DNA of 64,000 bases from Phycisphaerales bacterium (GCA_020352215.1 CP070675.1:4742098-4806097), one strand, 5' to 3'. Shown: positions 35,070 through 44,866, counted from the first letter of the stretch. Notes: generated from the letters alone by a model not told the origin. Program-made: numbers and translations.

Positions 35070-35606
35070 ATGAGTCCGATTGAGACACAGAAGGATTTGT
35101 CGGAGACAGCCGCGGAACAAGCCCCTGAACATAGTGACAACGATGTGAGCAGACTTGTTCCCATCGCTGAATCGATCCGCTATCGAAAAAGGGCGCAGGG
35201 CGCCGAGAAGCAGGTCGAAGACTTGACCGAGCAACTGGCTGAGGCCAACTCGCAGGTGGCCAAGCTATCGGAGCAGCTAAGTGACATCCAGGCCGAGCAG
35301 AAGCTGACGCGAAAACTCGTTGCTGCCGGCACCGTCGACCTGGAGGCGGCTGTGCTGGTCGCCAAGGCCAGACTGGGTGGGGAAACGGAAGCGGATCTGG
35401 AGGCGTGTGTTGAGCAGTTGAAGAAGGAAAAGCAATATCTGTTCGGTAGTGCCGCGGACACAGGAGCGACAACGAGAACCGCTGGGGTAAAGGACCGCGT
35501 GGCGCACAGCCAGGCTGTGCTCGAGCGAGCGGCCAAGAGGGCAGCCACCACCGGCAATCGTACGGATTTGCAGGAGTATCTGAAACTGCGAAGGAATTTC
35601 GGGTAA
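35070..35606 (+). CDS. Phage scaffolding-like coiled-coil protein
   Basis: A 178-residue acidic-to-neutral coiled-coil protein. Residues about 28-80 form a strong heptad coiled coil (QVEDLTEQLAEANSQVAKLSEQL), with helical segments after it. The position between portal and major capsid, the size and the charged helical character fit a head scaffold. The start has AGGAG about 9 bases upstream. No protease is seen nearby, so maturation would have to differ or be lost. Confidence 0.7.
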   Translation: MSPIETQKDLSETAAEQAPEHSDNDVSRLVPIAESIRYRKRAQGAEKQVEDLTEQLAEANSQVAKLSEQLSDIQAEQKLTRKLVAAGTVDLEAAVLVAKARLGGETEADLEACVEQLKKEKQYLFGSAADTGATTRTAGVKDRVAHSQAVLERAAKRAATTGNRTDLQEYLKLRRNFG

Positions 35607-35659
35607 CGCGTGACTGGATAACTGGGGTGCCAGTCACATAAGGGCAAGGAGATAGACGA

Positions 35660-36814
35660 ATGGCTTTTACGGGGAAGGCAACATACTCAGCAGGTTCGAC
35701 TTTGCCTGAACTGGCTGAGGACGTATCGGATTTGATAGGGATTGTTTCACCGTACGAAACGCCCTTGCTCGATGCCTTGGGTGATCCAATGCGAGAGGCA
35801 ACCAGCACACATCACGAGTGGCTTGAAGATGCGCTGCTGCCCAACAAGGATGCGATTAACGATGCCACCTGGACTGATCCGAGTTCGGATACTGACTTCG
35901 ACGTGGACAACGGCAACAGATTCCGTATGGGTGATCAGATTCAGGTCGAGGGTAGTGAGGAATTGATGCTGGTCACGGCGGTGAGCACGAATACGCTCAC
36001 GGTCGTTCGCGGCTATGCAGGCACGACCACAGAGAATCTGGCGGACGATCAGGTGATTAACATCCTGGGCAACGCCGCTCTGGAAGGAGCTGACAAGCCC
36101 GGTGCAAGATTCACCAATCGCACGAGGTGCGGCAACTACACGCAGATATTTACTGCCACGGTCGAGGTGAGCGGGACCGATATGGCGGCGAGCCACTTAG
36201 GCCTCGCTGATGAGATGGACTATCAGAAGCAGGAAAGGCTGAGGGAGTTGCTTCGGGACCTGGAGAACACCGTAATCAACGGAGGTCAGCCTGCCAGCGA
36301 TCCACAGGGTAGCGGTTCGGTGAGGCGGTCGATGAGGGGCATTGTTCAACACCTTTCTACGAACGTCTTCCACACGGGCGACACAGGCTTTCCGAGCGGC
36401 AACGATCTCGACGAGGCGAAGATCAACTATGTCCTCAGAAAGATCTGGGAGAACAGTAATGGCAACGTTGATCTTATTGTGGTCGGTGGCTTTCAGAAGC
36501 GAAAGATAAATGCCTTCTGTGCCGACAGCAGAAGCTTCGGGGCCAACGACACAACTTTCACCGACATGATCAGCATCTACGAGAGCGATTTCGGCGTTTG
36601 CAGGATTATCACGACCCGGTGGATGCCGCAGGATGCTGCGCTTCTATTGGATTCTTCGCGGGCCAATGCCTTGCCACTGGCGGGGCGTAGTTTTCATTTC
36701 AAGCCGTTGGCAAGCAGCGGTGACTACGAGTGCGGTGAGCTTATCGGCGAGTATACGCTCGAGATCAAGAACGAGGCTGCGCACGGGCTCATTCGCGATC
36801 TGAGCACCAGCTAA
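35660..36814 (+). CDS. Major capsid protein, SU10/DUF5309-type
   Basis: A 384-residue capsid protein with an HK97-type fold inferred from family. Family landmarks: VSPYETPLLDALG near residue 30, HHEWLEDALLP, DQIQVEGSEELMLVTAVSTNTLTVVRGYAGT around residue 90-125, and DMAASHLGLADEMDYQKQERLRELLRDLENTVINGG (positions about 175-210) as the spine helix. AGGAG lies about 9 bases before ATG. SU10-type capsids are typical of podovirus-like phages with prolate heads. Confidence 0.9.
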   Translation: MAFTGKATYSAGSTLPELAEDVSDLIGIVSPYETPLLDALGDPMREATSTHHEWLEDALLPNKDAINDATWTDPSSDTDFDVDNGNRFRMGDQIQVEGSEELMLVTAVSTNTLTVVRGYAGTTTENLADDQVINILGNAALEGADKPGARFTNRTRCGNYTQIFTATVEVSGTDMAASHLGLADEMDYQKQERLRELLRDLENTVINGGQPASDPQGSGSVRRSMRGIVQHLSTNVFHTGDTGFPSGNDLDEAKINYVLRKIWENSNGNVDLIVVGGFQKRKINAFCADSRSFGANDTTFTDMISIYESDFGVCRIITTRWMPQDAALLLDSSRANALPLAGRSFHFKPLASSGDYECGELIGEYTLEIKNEAAHGLIRDLSTS

Positions 36815-36924
36815 GCAGGGAGCAGTTAGGAGACGCCGTGTACGGCGTCGCGGCAGTGGTGCCCAAGGGCTGGGATGTCTTTGGGCACCCAGGCCTCTCG
36901 ACAGGCAGGAAGGGGACTTCAACA

Positions 36925-37581
36925 ATGGCTATGTTCTCAAACGATGCGGACATTCTCAAATACGAGCCGATACTGTTCGGTGAGCTGCATCTGCCTGGGC
37001 AGGTTCTGACAGCGGGAACTGGCGGGACACTCACAGGAACTGCATTCACGGTAAGCGGTGCTGATTTCGTAGGCGCCCAGGTCTCGGCTGGCGGCGTGAT
37101 CCATGTGCAGTCAGCCGATGGCTCACTGGATGGGGCCTACGAGATAGCCTCGGTGGATTCGGCGACACAGCTAACCATATCGGTGGTCAGGGCGGACAGT
37201 GACGATGAGGCCGTAGCACCGCCCGCCGCGACACAGATAGCCTATCGTATCAGCACGTTCTCTCCGCAGGCCACTGAGGTCGCCTATCAGTTGACCGAAT
37301 ACTTCGGCATCAAGCCCGGTGATCCTGCGAGCAGCGTGGAGGTGGAGGATGTTCTGGATGTCGACGTGCTGAGGAGGGCTTCGGTCTTCATGGTCATATC
37401 GAGTGTTTATGCGATGTTGGCCAGTAAGGCCGAGGATGAGAATTTCTGGGATAAGAGTCGGCACTACCAAAAGCTTTCTGAGAAAGCGAGACAACGGTGT
37501 CGGCTCACTATAGACGTTGGCTCCGACGGGGTCGGTGACGTCACAAGAGCCGGCGGTTCTCTAAGGCTGGTGCGTGACTGA
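36925..37581 (+). CDS. Phage head-completion/connector-like protein
   Basis: A 218-residue protein. The N-terminal 100 residues are beta-rich, with a capsid-decoration-like unit (GQVLTAGTGGTLTGTAF and STDSATQL-like AAQ segments, for example IASVDSATQLTISVVRAD). The C-terminal half is helical with YQLTEYFGIKPGD and DVLRRASVFMVISSVYAML, which resembles head-tail connector proteins. The start ATG 36925 is preceded by AGGGG. It overlaps the next gene by eight bases. Function is inferred from position after the capsid gene. Confidence 0.6.
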   Translation: MAMFSNDADILKYEPILFGELHLPGQVLTAGTGGTLTGTAFTVSGADFVGAQVSAGGVIHVQSADGSLDGAYEIASVDSATQLTISVVRADSDDEAVAPPAATQIAYRISTFSPQATEVAYQLTEYFGIKPGDPASSVEVEDVLDVDVLRRASVFMVISSVYAMLASKAEDENFWDKSRHYQKLSEKARQRCRLTIDVGSDGVGDVTRAGGSLRLVRD

Positions 37582-38002
37582 TGGTTCATCGGTTCTTGGC
37601 TATGGAGCAGCACGTTCTGGGACGCCAGGTATGAGCGCTACATTAGATGGGGACATTCTGTTCGACGAACAGCAATTGCAGATCAAGGTCGACAGTTGCA
37701 GCAGGGACTCGGCAGAGCGTGTGATGCCGGGTCTGGACGGCGTGCTCAGTATCGACCTGGGCGGCCGCAGCAGGATCGTCAGCCACAGTGGTGTGTTGCG
37801 AGCGAATGGCCGGACCCAGCTGAACACAAAAATCGCCGCTATATCGGCCTGCATAGATGGAAGCACGCGCAAGCTTGTGACAGGTGAAGGGCAACAATTT
37901 GACAATCTTAGGATGGATTCCTTCAAGGTCAGCAATGAACGCGCGAGCGGCAGTGGTGTAGTGGTCGATTATGAAATCGTCTACACGCAGTTGAGGTCTT
38001 AG
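37574..38002 (+). CDS. Phage structural protein (tail/connector-like), unassigned
   Basis: A 142-residue protein starting at GTG 37574, within the end of the preceding gene, or at ATG 37631. The core LDGVLSIDLGGRSRIVSHSGVLRA and FDNLRMDSFKVSNERASGSG look like a compact beta protein of the tail or baseplate class. I cannot name the family. Tight overlap with its neighbours supports a place in the structural operon. Confidence 0.55.
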   Translation: MTDGSSVLGYGAARSGTPGMSATLDGDILFDEQQLQIKVDSCSRDSAERVMPGLDGVLSIDLGGRSRIVSHSGVLRANGRTQLNTKIAAISACIDGSTRKLVTGEGQQFDNLRMDSFKVSNERASGSGVVVDYEIVYTQLRS

Positions 38003-38007
38003 CAACT

Positions 38008-38787
38008 ATGACGCTTATCAGTGAAGGAATAGAAACGGTCAGAGCGTTTGGGTTGCCGAGTGGCATCTCGCAAGGCGGTGATCATGTCGTGGCGCCGCGG
38101 GCGGCTCTCGTCAAGTGGCGATCGGGCCTGAGTGACAAGTTCCACCAGGTTTATGTCAACGGGCGATACGCCGGAGTAACGATTGATTCTGAACAGAGGC
38201 AGATAGTCGTTCCGGTTCCCACATGTGGTGACAGGCCTATTCACATAGAGGCCTTTGGTATCGAGGCCAAGGATGCTCACGTCGATTTTGGCGGCGAGAT
38301 TGAACAGCCCCGGGCCGACTCCGGGCGTGTCAAGATTACTCTGCTGCGTAGTCAGGGCCTTCCGGCGGGTGCAACCGCCAACATCTACTGTGACAATGGT
38401 ACCGGACAGGTTGACTATGAGACGCCGGTCAACGATTCGCCGATAAGCATCTGGCCGAGCTGGCAGGACAAAGCGGGGTTTGCGATGAGCACGTTTGGCC
38501 TCGGTGACTTCGGTTGGGATTCGGCAGCTGCCATAGGATCCGGAAAAGGCAGCTTCGGCTACGGGCAGTTCGGTCTCGATGCGGATGCTATTGAGTGGGT
38601 GAGTGAGCCGATGTCCATGGGCAGTTACAAATTCGGCGTCAAGGTCACGGACAAATATGGCAATCAGAGTAATGCAAGCGAAATCGACGTTACGACAACA
38701 CCGGCAGCCACGCCTGCTGCCGGCCTAAGCGTCTCTTCGTTCGACAAGCACAGTAACAAGCTGGTGCTGAGCATGGTTGACGACTGA
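38008..38787 (+). CDS. Phage tail-type protein with Ig/FN3-like module
   Basis: A 259-residue beta-rich protein. Residues about 35-90 (FHQVYVNGRYAGVTID) and about 110-150 (ANIYCDNGTGQVDYETP) look like fibronectin-type-III or Ig-like units. The second unit resembles a segment in the LamG protein at 41331 (NIYWDNETGQIGYENAI), suggesting shared building blocks. A Gly/Phe-rich loop (GLGDFGWDSAAAIGSGKGSFGYG) follows. Probably a tail or receptor-binding component. Confidence 0.55.
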   Translation: MTLISEGIETVRAFGLPSGISQGGDHVVAPRAALVKWRSGLSDKFHQVYVNGRYAGVTIDSEQRQIVVPVPTCGDRPIHIEAFGIEAKDAHVDFGGEIEQPRADSGRVKITLLRSQGLPAGATANIYCDNGTGQVDYETPVNDSPISIWPSWQDKAGFAMSTFGLGDFGWDSAAAIGSGKGSFGYGQFGLDADAIEWVSEPMSMGSYKFGVKVTDKYGNQSNASEIDVTTTPAATPAAGLSVSSFDKHSNKLVLSMVDD

Positions 38788-38857
38788 GTATCCGGAGCGA
38801 ACAGACGCGAGAATTCGCAGGTGCATCATCCAAATCTCAGAGAGAGGAAATATCACC

Positions 38858-39646
38858 ATGGGCGAGGTTTATCCATCAGACAATGATTTGTTGAGTATAC
38901 AATCCGACAGTGAAACCGGGGTCGAGTACATACCAACAGGTACGGCACCGTACTATCTGAATTTCAGGAAATTACTTTATCGGCTCTTGCTGGCAACACG
39001 AAGGGGCAACGATCTTCGGGTCTATGACGAAGGCGGATTGGATGTCGGCGTAAGGGCCGGCAAGTTCTGGCTTGGGACGCAGGTCGTTAGTTACGCGGGC
39101 TCATCCGGCAACGCATTGGCCGACGACAAGGCCAACATCTACGTCTACATCGATTCGGCGGCGAACCTTGTCATCAACGAATACACCGGCTTTCCAAGTA
39201 TGGCCACGACGCCGCATGTCAGATTGGCCATCGTCACTACTTCCAATGGAGACATCGATTCGATAACAGACTGCCGGACCGGACACGGATTTGTGATTCC
39301 GTGGGGAGCTGGGGGGCTGACGCGGACGGTCGAGGCCCACGCGGCCGATGACACACTGACGGCTGCGGAGTCAGGCAGCGTCCACAGCAATCTCGGTGCA
39401 ACGGCGACGGTCACACTTACTCTGCCGTCTTCGGCTCCGTCGGGGACGCAATTTACCTTTGCAGTACAGGCATCTGAGCAGTTGCGGGTAGACCCGGGCA
39501 CGGCTGCGATAAGAGATAACAGCGGCCAGACTGCTGACAAGTACAAATCGGCGGGTGTCATTGGGGCGAGCTTGAGCATTGTGACCGACTCCAATGGTGA
39601 TTGGGCAACGATCGCCAAGAACGGAACCTGGACCGAGGAGACGTAG
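38858..39646 (+). CDS. Phage tail-fibre/appendage-like protein
   Basis: A 262-residue protein; start ATG 38858 is preceded by AGAGGAAA at a slightly long spacing. Residues about 60-160 (VRAGKFWLGTQVVSYAG, IYVYIDSAANLVINEYTGF, VRLAIVTTSNGDIDSITDCR) form the kind of beta domain seen in tail appendages. The C-terminal 100 residues (TLTLPSSAPSGTQFTFAVQ, LSIVTDSNGDWATIAKNGTW) resemble fibre-tip beta domains. Receptor binding is inference. Confidence 0.6.
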   Translation: MGEVYPSDNDLLSIQSDSETGVEYIPTGTAPYYLNFRKLLYRLLLATRRGNDLRVYDEGGLDVGVRAGKFWLGTQVVSYAGSSGNALADDKANIYVYIDSAANLVINEYTGFPSMATTPHVRLAIVTTSNGDIDSITDCRTGHGFVIPWGAGGLTRTVEAHAADDTLTAAESGSVHSNLGATATVTLTLPSSAPSGTQFTFAVQASEQLRVDPGTAAIRDNSGQTADKYKSAGVIGASLSIVTDSNGDWATIAKNGTWTEET

Positions 39647-39690
39647 TGAGGGATACGATAGTCAGAGTGCTTGATGAGGTATGAATCGAA

Positions 39691-40146
39691 ATGGCCAACG
39701 AAATTCACGCAGACTACGAATCGGGCAACACGCTCTACGCGGTCGCTCGCGATGGTGCAGCAAAGGTCTGGTACGTTACCGGGCAAGTCTTTGAGGACTG
39801 GGGCACTGGCAGCCGCGACGCCGACGACTATGACATAGCCTTGGCGGATAAGGGCGGCGGCAGATACGTGGGAGACTTCGACAGCAGCATACCAGCGGGC
39901 CGATATACCATGCAGATATTCCTGCAGGCAGGTGCAAATCCCGCCGACACCGATAGCCTTGTCGGAGCCAGCCAGCTAATCTGGACCGGCAGCGGTGTTC
40001 TGACCGTGGACAAGATACTTGCCAACAAAGCGGTCCAGAACAAAGTCACAGGGGCGATAAGCTACTACGATGACGACGGCGCGACCATCATCCTAACACA
40101 CACGCCTGATGACGGGGCATCGAGCATCACCAGGACACCGAGCTGA
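39691..40146 (+). CDS. Phage structural protein, unassigned
   Basis: A 151-residue protein. The first 90 residues form a beta domain (NTLYAVARDGAAKVWYVTG, IPAGRYTMQIFLQAG). The C-terminal part (VDKILANKAVQNKVTGAISYYDDDGATIILTHTP) has the form of a conserved adhesin- or fibre-associated tail. No precise family can be named. It lies 44 bases after the preceding stop, in the late operon. Confidence 0.55.
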   Translation: MANEIHADYESGNTLYAVARDGAAKVWYVTGQVFEDWGTGSRDADDYDIALADKGGGRYVGDFDSSIPAGRYTMQIFLQAGANPADTDSLVGASQLIWTGSGVLTVDKILANKAVQNKVTGAISYYDDDGATIILTHTPDDGASSITRTPS

Positions 40147-40210
40147 TGAACCGTAGCCGGTCGGTTAAGCAGCAGATGTACGTCTCTAATTGAAATCAAG
40201 GAGTAATGAA

Positions 40211-40606
40211 ATGGGTGGCTTCTCAAATTTTTGGGAAAATGAGATATTGGATCATCTCTTCGGCAAAGGCAGCTACACGCCGCCGGCGATCCACGCTGGT
40301 CTGTCCACGGCAGATCCGGGAGATGACGGCTCGGGGCTAAGCGAGCCGAGCGGCAACGGCTATGCGCGCGTCCAGACATCGAGCAGTGATTGGAACGCTG
40401 CGTCGGGCGGCCAGCTCGACAACGCCAACGACATTACGTTTCCCGAGGCGACCGGAAGTTGGGGAACGATAACTCACTTTGCACTCTTTGATGCCGCCTC
40501 GGGAGCTAATATGCTTGCTCACGGATCGTTGAGCGAATCCAAGGCCATCGGCAGCGGAGATACGGCCAAGTTTGCTGCGGGTGATCTCGACGTGTCATTG
40601 GATTAG
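40211..40606 (+). CDS. Phage tail-fibre-family protein
   Basis: A 131-residue protein of a type common in tailed phages: HAGLSTADPGDDGSGLSEP, YARVQTSSSDWNAA, ANDITFPEATGSWGTITHFALFDAASGANMLAHG (positions about 75-107). These blocks are characteristic of small tail-fibre or appendage proteins. The start ATG 40211 has AAGGAG seven to eight bases upstream; a longer start at 40190 has none. Confidence 0.75.
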   Translation: MGGFSNFWENEILDHLFGKGSYTPPAIHAGLSTADPGDDGSGLSEPSGNGYARVQTSSSDWNAASGGQLDNANDITFPEATGSWGTITHFALFDAASGANMLAHGSLSESKAIGSGDTAKFAAGDLDVSLD

Positions 40607-40621
40607 GAAAGGGTTTGAAAG

Positions 40622-40996
40622 ATGGCAACAATCAGCAAAACCTGGAGTTCAGAAACAACGATCATGAACGCAGTCAGTGTGACGACCGGTTCATACTCAT
40701 CGGCTGTGGACCTTGAGACGAACGGCTATGAAGGCGCCCATGTGACGGTAGATGCGGATTTCCCCGCGAGCCCGACTGACGATCTGGAGGTGTACATCCA
40801 GGCGTCTCTCGACGGCAGCACGTGGGACGACACAGCTATCACTTCTTTTGTAGTCGACAACGGAACCGATCCCAACCAGGTTAGCTTCATAGTCAAAGAT
40901 GTAGCACACTTCAGGCTCTACTGCAAACGAAGCGGCAGCACCGATACGATAGCCATTACTGCCAAGTACCAGGCATGGCGGTACCAGTCAACGTAG
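40622..40996 (+). CDS. Small phage structural protein
   Basis: A 124-residue, probably all-beta protein (TTGSYSSAVDLETNGYEGAHVTV, VYIQASLDGSTWDD, FRLYCKRSGSTDTIAITAKY, each given in part). The pattern resembles discoidin-like or fibre-associated beta sandwiches in phage structural modules. It starts 16 bases after the previous stop, with AAAGGG upstream. Confidence 0.6.
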   Translation: MATISKTWSSETTIMNAVSVTTGSYSSAVDLETNGYEGAHVTVDADFPASPTDDLEVYIQASLDGSTWDDTAITSFVVDNGTDPNQVSFIVKDVAHFRLYCKRSGSTDTIAITAKYQAWRYQST

Positions 40997-41005
40997 GGAG
41001 TTATC

Positions 41006-41344
41006 ATGGCACACGTACACATTCGGGCGATTAAGCAAACGAAGATCGGCTGGGGCAACGTCAGTCTCGTTTATCACATTCCAATCGACAGTCCGGTCGC
41101 AGGCGTGGTGCCCACACCGGTAAGCACCATCGATGCGGAACTTGGTGACACTGAACGGGTGGCGCTTGCAGATAGGTCTTTAGTCGAGGCGACACAAAGA
41201 ACGGCAGTGCTGCAGGCCCAGAGCAAAAGCGAGATCGTCGAAGCGATCAATGCCGATTGGAGAAACGTGAAAGCCGACTTCAATCAGCAATACAGATTCG
41301 AGCACAAATATCACGGGACCGTCATAGAAGATGCCACTAGTTGA
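41006..41344 (+). CDS. Small phage protein, unassigned
   Basis: A 112-residue protein beginning AHVHIRAIKQTKIGWGNVSLVYHIPI, then a helical C-terminal half with QSKSEIVEAINADWRNVKADFN. Such proteins occur among tail or appendage genes, but no function can be given. Its end overlaps the next gene start by 14 bases. Confidence 0.5.
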   Translation: MAHVHIRAIKQTKIGWGNVSLVYHIPIDSPVAGVVPTPVSTIDAELGDTERVALADRSLVEATQRTAVLQAQSKSEIVEAINADWRNVKADFNQQYRFEHKYHGTVIEDATS

Positions 41345-42989
41345 ATCTATTCGAGGACTGCAGCTCAATCGGGCCCATCCGCTGGCGCGGGATCTGTTTG
41401 CATTCTGGCCGTGCTGTGAAGGCGCCGGGATGTTCTTGGGTGACATTTCAGGCAATGCCAGGCATCTTCAGGACGTAGTTGGCGCGCCCGCGTGGAAGCC
41501 GGGCAAGTTAGGCCACGTAGTACAGATATCGACAGGAACTAACGAGTACTTTTGCCGCGAAGGCGATTGTCCCGAGTCAACGCCTTTGACGATGGCCTGC
41601 TGGGTTATGACAACAGATGACACCGTGAGCCAATGCGCCCTGTGGGCTGGCGACCATGCGAGCACCAACGATTACTGGGCGCTGAGCTTGGACGGAACTG
41701 ACAACGACCAGGTCAAAGCGATCGCCCGAAATATAGCAATGCGGTACGCGTGCGCTTCGAAGCCCTTCATGGCGCATACCTGGCATCATGTTGCAGCGGT
41801 ATTCGTTTCATCTACGCAGAGGCATGCCTACATTGATGGTGGCAACAGGGGAACGAATACAGAGTCTCGTGAGCCTGACATAGTCAACACGCCGGCTGTT
41901 GCTTTAGGTGAACTGTACGATTCAACGCAGGCACTGCCGTTGTCCGGTCGGATCGCCATGGCCGGAATTTGGACACGGGCTCTGAGCGATGGCGAAATTT
42001 ATCAGTTGTACAAAGAACCGTCTGTCATGTTCGAGCGCCGCCCCGGGCTGGCCTTGTTGTTCGTCGGGGCTGCTGAGATAGTCAATCTGTCGGGGACCTC
42101 CGCTGCTCAAGCGACGGTATCCGGTGTTCTCGAAGCGGTCCGCTGCATCGCGGGTCAATCTGGTGGTTCCGCAAATGTCAGCGGTTCTCTTAATTTCATA
42201 GGTCAAGTTGTCCTTGCCGGAGCCACAGATGCGATTTCGGACCTGTCGGCGAAAATGGCAGTGACATTCACTGGGGCATGGTTCACCGGTTCGCTACAGT
42301 TCTACAGAAATTGGCTTCTGGGCGCCCTCTTTGGCGGAATGACGGCGGAGGCACTTAGGCTCGGCACAGTTCTAAGTGGCGGCTGGTTCTGGATGCGGCA
42401 CAATGGCTGCACCTCGCTCTATCGGGGGCCGAGCATGGAGCAAATTGACTTCGCCAACACGTTGGCTGTGGTTGAGTACGATGCATCCGGGCTGTCACCA
42501 CCAACCTACGTTGAACATGACAGTGGCTCGACATATTTCTACGTTGTTCGGCGGTTCAATGAGTGGGGCCACCACGAGTCTACGCTGTGTGCGGCTGTCA
42601 GAGTGGCGATAGGCTCGACAGGTGAACTTGCTGAGCCACAACCTAACGACATCTTTACCTTGGCCATCGAGCAGGCCGACGGCAACAGAGTTGAGCTACT
42701 GTGGTTCTATTGTCCGCTACAACAGCAGTCGCGGCCGGTCCGTTTCAATATCTATTGGGACAATGAGACAGGCCAGATCGGCTACGAGAACGCAATCGGT
42801 AGGGTAAATTATAGCGGGCCCAGATTCTACACATACCGAAGTGATGCACTTGAGGCGGGCAGATACGTCTTCGCGACAAGAGCCGAGGACGCCGGCGGCA
42901 CGGAGGATGAGTCCTTTGCAACGGTGCAAATAGATCTTGCTACAACAAGCCCGAGTGAAATCGAAATCTTAAGTGCCGAGGCGGTGTAG
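41331..42989 (+). CDS. Phage appendage protein with LamG/concanavalin-like domain
   Basis: A 552-residue protein. Residues about 5-230 form a LamG-type sandwich (RDLFAFWPCCEGAGMFL, MACWVMTTDD, WHHVAAVFVSSTQRHAYIDGG, GRIAMAGIWTRALSDGEIYQLY). This is followed by an Ala/Ser/Gly-rich stalk with short repeats (LSGTSAAQATVSG, GGSANVSGSL). The C-terminal 190 residues contain Ig/FN3-like units, one (FNIYWDNETGQIGYENAI) resembling the 38008 protein. Carbohydrate binding at the host surface is likely by family but not proven. Confidence 0.75.
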   Translation: MPLVESIRGLQLNRAHPLARDLFAFWPCCEGAGMFLGDISGNARHLQDVVGAPAWKPGKLGHVVQISTGTNEYFCREGDCPESTPLTMACWVMTTDDTVSQCALWAGDHASTNDYWALSLDGTDNDQVKAIARNIAMRYACASKPFMAHTWHHVAAVFVSSTQRHAYIDGGNRGTNTESREPDIVNTPAVALGELYDSTQALPLSGRIAMAGIWTRALSDGEIYQLYKEPSVMFERRPGLALLFVGAAEIVNLSGTSAAQATVSGVLEAVRCIAGQSGGSANVSGSLNFIGQVVLAGATDAISDLSAKMAVTFTGAWFTGSLQFYRNWLLGALFGGMTAEALRLGTVLSGGWFWMRHNGCTSLYRGPSMEQIDFANTLAVVEYDASGLSPPTYVEHDSGSTYFYVVRRFNEWGHHESTLCAAVRVAIGSTGELAEPQPNDIFTLAIEQADGNRVELLWFYCPLQQQSRPVRFNIYWDNETGQIGYENAIGRVNYSGPRFYTYRSDALEAGRYVFATRAEDAGGTEDESFATVQIDLATTSPSEIEILSAEAV

Positions 42990-43008
42990 CCCTGCAGGAC
43001 GAGAAATC

Positions 43009-44835
43009 ATGTCGAACAGAATCGACTTCTTTCAATCAGAGGAGACTCGGTTAGCTATTCCAGCGGCAACGCTTTCTGTCTTTGTCGAGGGGGCATTGTG
43101 TCCCGACCTCGAGGTAGTGGAGGTCGTGAGAGGCGGCTGGCCGGAGTTCGGCTGGGCCAGGCTCGCCTACAACCCGGCTGCCCACGCGGGAGCAACGGTA
43201 ACGCCCATCGAGGATGTGCAGACGAATTTTGCGATGGGAAAGCCCATCAGCATCGAGCGCATCTACAATGGTATTCCGCCCGGCGTCTCTGCAGTCAATC
43301 TCGCTGTCTTCACCGGTCACATTGATGCGACCGAGACTCGCCTAGGACCCGAGGGCGCAGGGCTTGAGATCATCGCTCGGGACTTCAGTGCGACCATGCA
43401 ACGCGAAACTGTCTACGGCCAGAGGGTCGGCAATTCTAACGGTACGAGTTTGCACTTGCCCGGTCTTGACACGATGTTCAATCCCGACGGCAGGGCCAAC
43501 GCGAGCCCGGCACCAGTGAATTTGGACGGCAAGAGCTATACCATGTTTTGTGCCGAGGTCTCGACGGGCGAATGTTGGAGCTACGCGGAGGTCATTGACT
43601 ATATGCTCTGCGAATATGTCACTACAGGGCAACTTCATAAGCCCGACATTGAGCAACTGCGGAAGTTGACCGAAGACCAAACAGTGAGGGACCTGGATGT
43701 CACCGGGCTTAACCTGCTTGAGGCTCTGCAGCGATGCTGTGATAGGATCGGGCTCAAGTTCAAGTTCGTCCCCCGGCTTGTTCCAACGGGTCCGTGTCAA
43801 GCGATTGTGTTCTACCGAGAAGGTCGAGGCAGATGCGTCGAATTGAACTGCCAGCGAGCCGGCGAGCAGTTCAGCATCTCCAGGACAAACATTGCAGAAC
43901 TCGACAGCAAGAAGAGCTTCTGGCCGGCGACGCACAAGTACATCGGCCAGGGTGACTTCAAAGTCGCCGAGGCAACGTTCGAGCTTGTCAAGGCCTGGGA
44001 CCCGAGCCTCGAAGACACGAATTACGACAAGTTCTCGCCCTCCACCAACGCTGAGTTCTACAAGGTTCGCGATGTGTATCGCAAATGGTGCCTTAACGAG
44101 GCTGGCGACTACAGCGGTGCCCCGTATGATCAAGGTGACGCGTTTGACTTCTCGAAGATCTTCGGCACAAGCAACTATGCTCGCAGGCGTAGACGGTTCT
44201 GGCCTTGCCTAACCGCCGACAAACAGAGCAGGTCCCTGGGTTACTATCTGCAGGTATCGTACGATGGCGAAAATTTCTGGCAGTACCTTTATGCCTTCAA
44301 CAATCTGCTCGAGGAGTGCGGGATATGGCTCAGCAGCGACCAACTCGACGTCGACACGTGGGTTGCGGCCCTGAAAGGTGTGCTACGATTCAGAATCACT
44401 ACTTCGGTCGTCAGCGACGAAAGGCTTAGCTGTGTTGTTACCGACGGACCGGTGAACTCAGTCGCTCCGGTAATCGAGCACGTGGTTACGCTACCGCGAC
44501 AGTTCAAATACCGCAAGGTCTCAAGCCAGAGCATCTTTGCAGACAGCGACGATCAGACGCTTGGCGAATCTGATGAGGCCGACGATTCAGCTGCTCTGTG
44601 CGAGTTCGTGCGCCAAAGGGCCTCGGCAGGTTCGGCAGCCATAGAGACAGTGGATATTCAGACGCCGATCCTCGAACTCGACTACCAGGTGGGCGACAGG
44701 GTGTGCATCGATCCGGCCAGTCGCGATCTGCTTTCGATACATAGTGACAATCGCAGCAAAGTCCATATAGAGCGCGTGCGAATGGACTTTCGAAAGCAGT
44801 GTACGGATTTGAAGGTAGTACGGAAACGCAAATAG
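43009..44835 (+). CDS. Large phage tail hub-like protein
   Basis: A 608-residue protein, the largest of the module. The start ATG 43009 is preceded by GGACGAG. Residues about 50-160 (GWARLAYNPAA, ISIERIYNG, VFTGHIDATETRLGPEGAGLEIIARDF in part) and a C-terminal stretch LELDYQVGDRVCIDP resemble phage late-control or tail-hub proteins, where a ring of beta barrels anchors the tail tip. Cys residues are unusually frequent for a phage structural protein. I rate the hub assignment as tentative; a receptor-binding protein is the alternative. Confidence 0.5.
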   Translation: MSNRIDFFQSEETRLAIPAATLSVFVEGALCPDLEVVEVVRGGWPEFGWARLAYNPAAHAGATVTPIEDVQTNFAMGKPISIERIYNGIPPGVSAVNLAVFTGHIDATETRLGPEGAGLEIIARDFSATMQRETVYGQRVGNSNGTSLHLPGLDTMFNPDGRANASPAPVNLDGKSYTMFCAEVSTGECWSYAEVIDYMLCEYVTTGQLHKPDIEQLRKLTEDQTVRDLDVTGLNLLEALQRCCDRIGLKFKFVPRLVPTGPCQAIVFYREGRGRCVELNCQRAGEQFSISRTNIAELDSKKSFWPATHKYIGQGDFKVAEATFELVKAWDPSLEDTNYDKFSPSTNAEFYKVRDVYRKWCLNEAGDYSGAPYDQGDAFDFSKIFGTSNYARRRRRFWPCLTADKQSRSLGYYLQVSYDGENFWQYLYAFNNLLEECGIWLSSDQLDVDTWVAALKGVLRFRITTSVVSDERLSCVVTDGPVNSVAPVIEHVVTLPRQFKYRKVSSQSIFADSDDQTLGESDEADDSAALCEFVRQRASAGSAAIETVDIQTPILELDYQVGDRVCIDPASRDLLSIHSDNRSKVHIERVRMDFRKQCTDLKVVRKRK

Positions 44836-44866
44836 ATCTCTTGTCATGCGGGAAGGGACACAACAA

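Noticed and set aside
34990-35808. 272-residue minus-strand open frame across scaffold and capsid genes
   Set aside because: Antisense to two well-supported phage genes; composition not protein-like.
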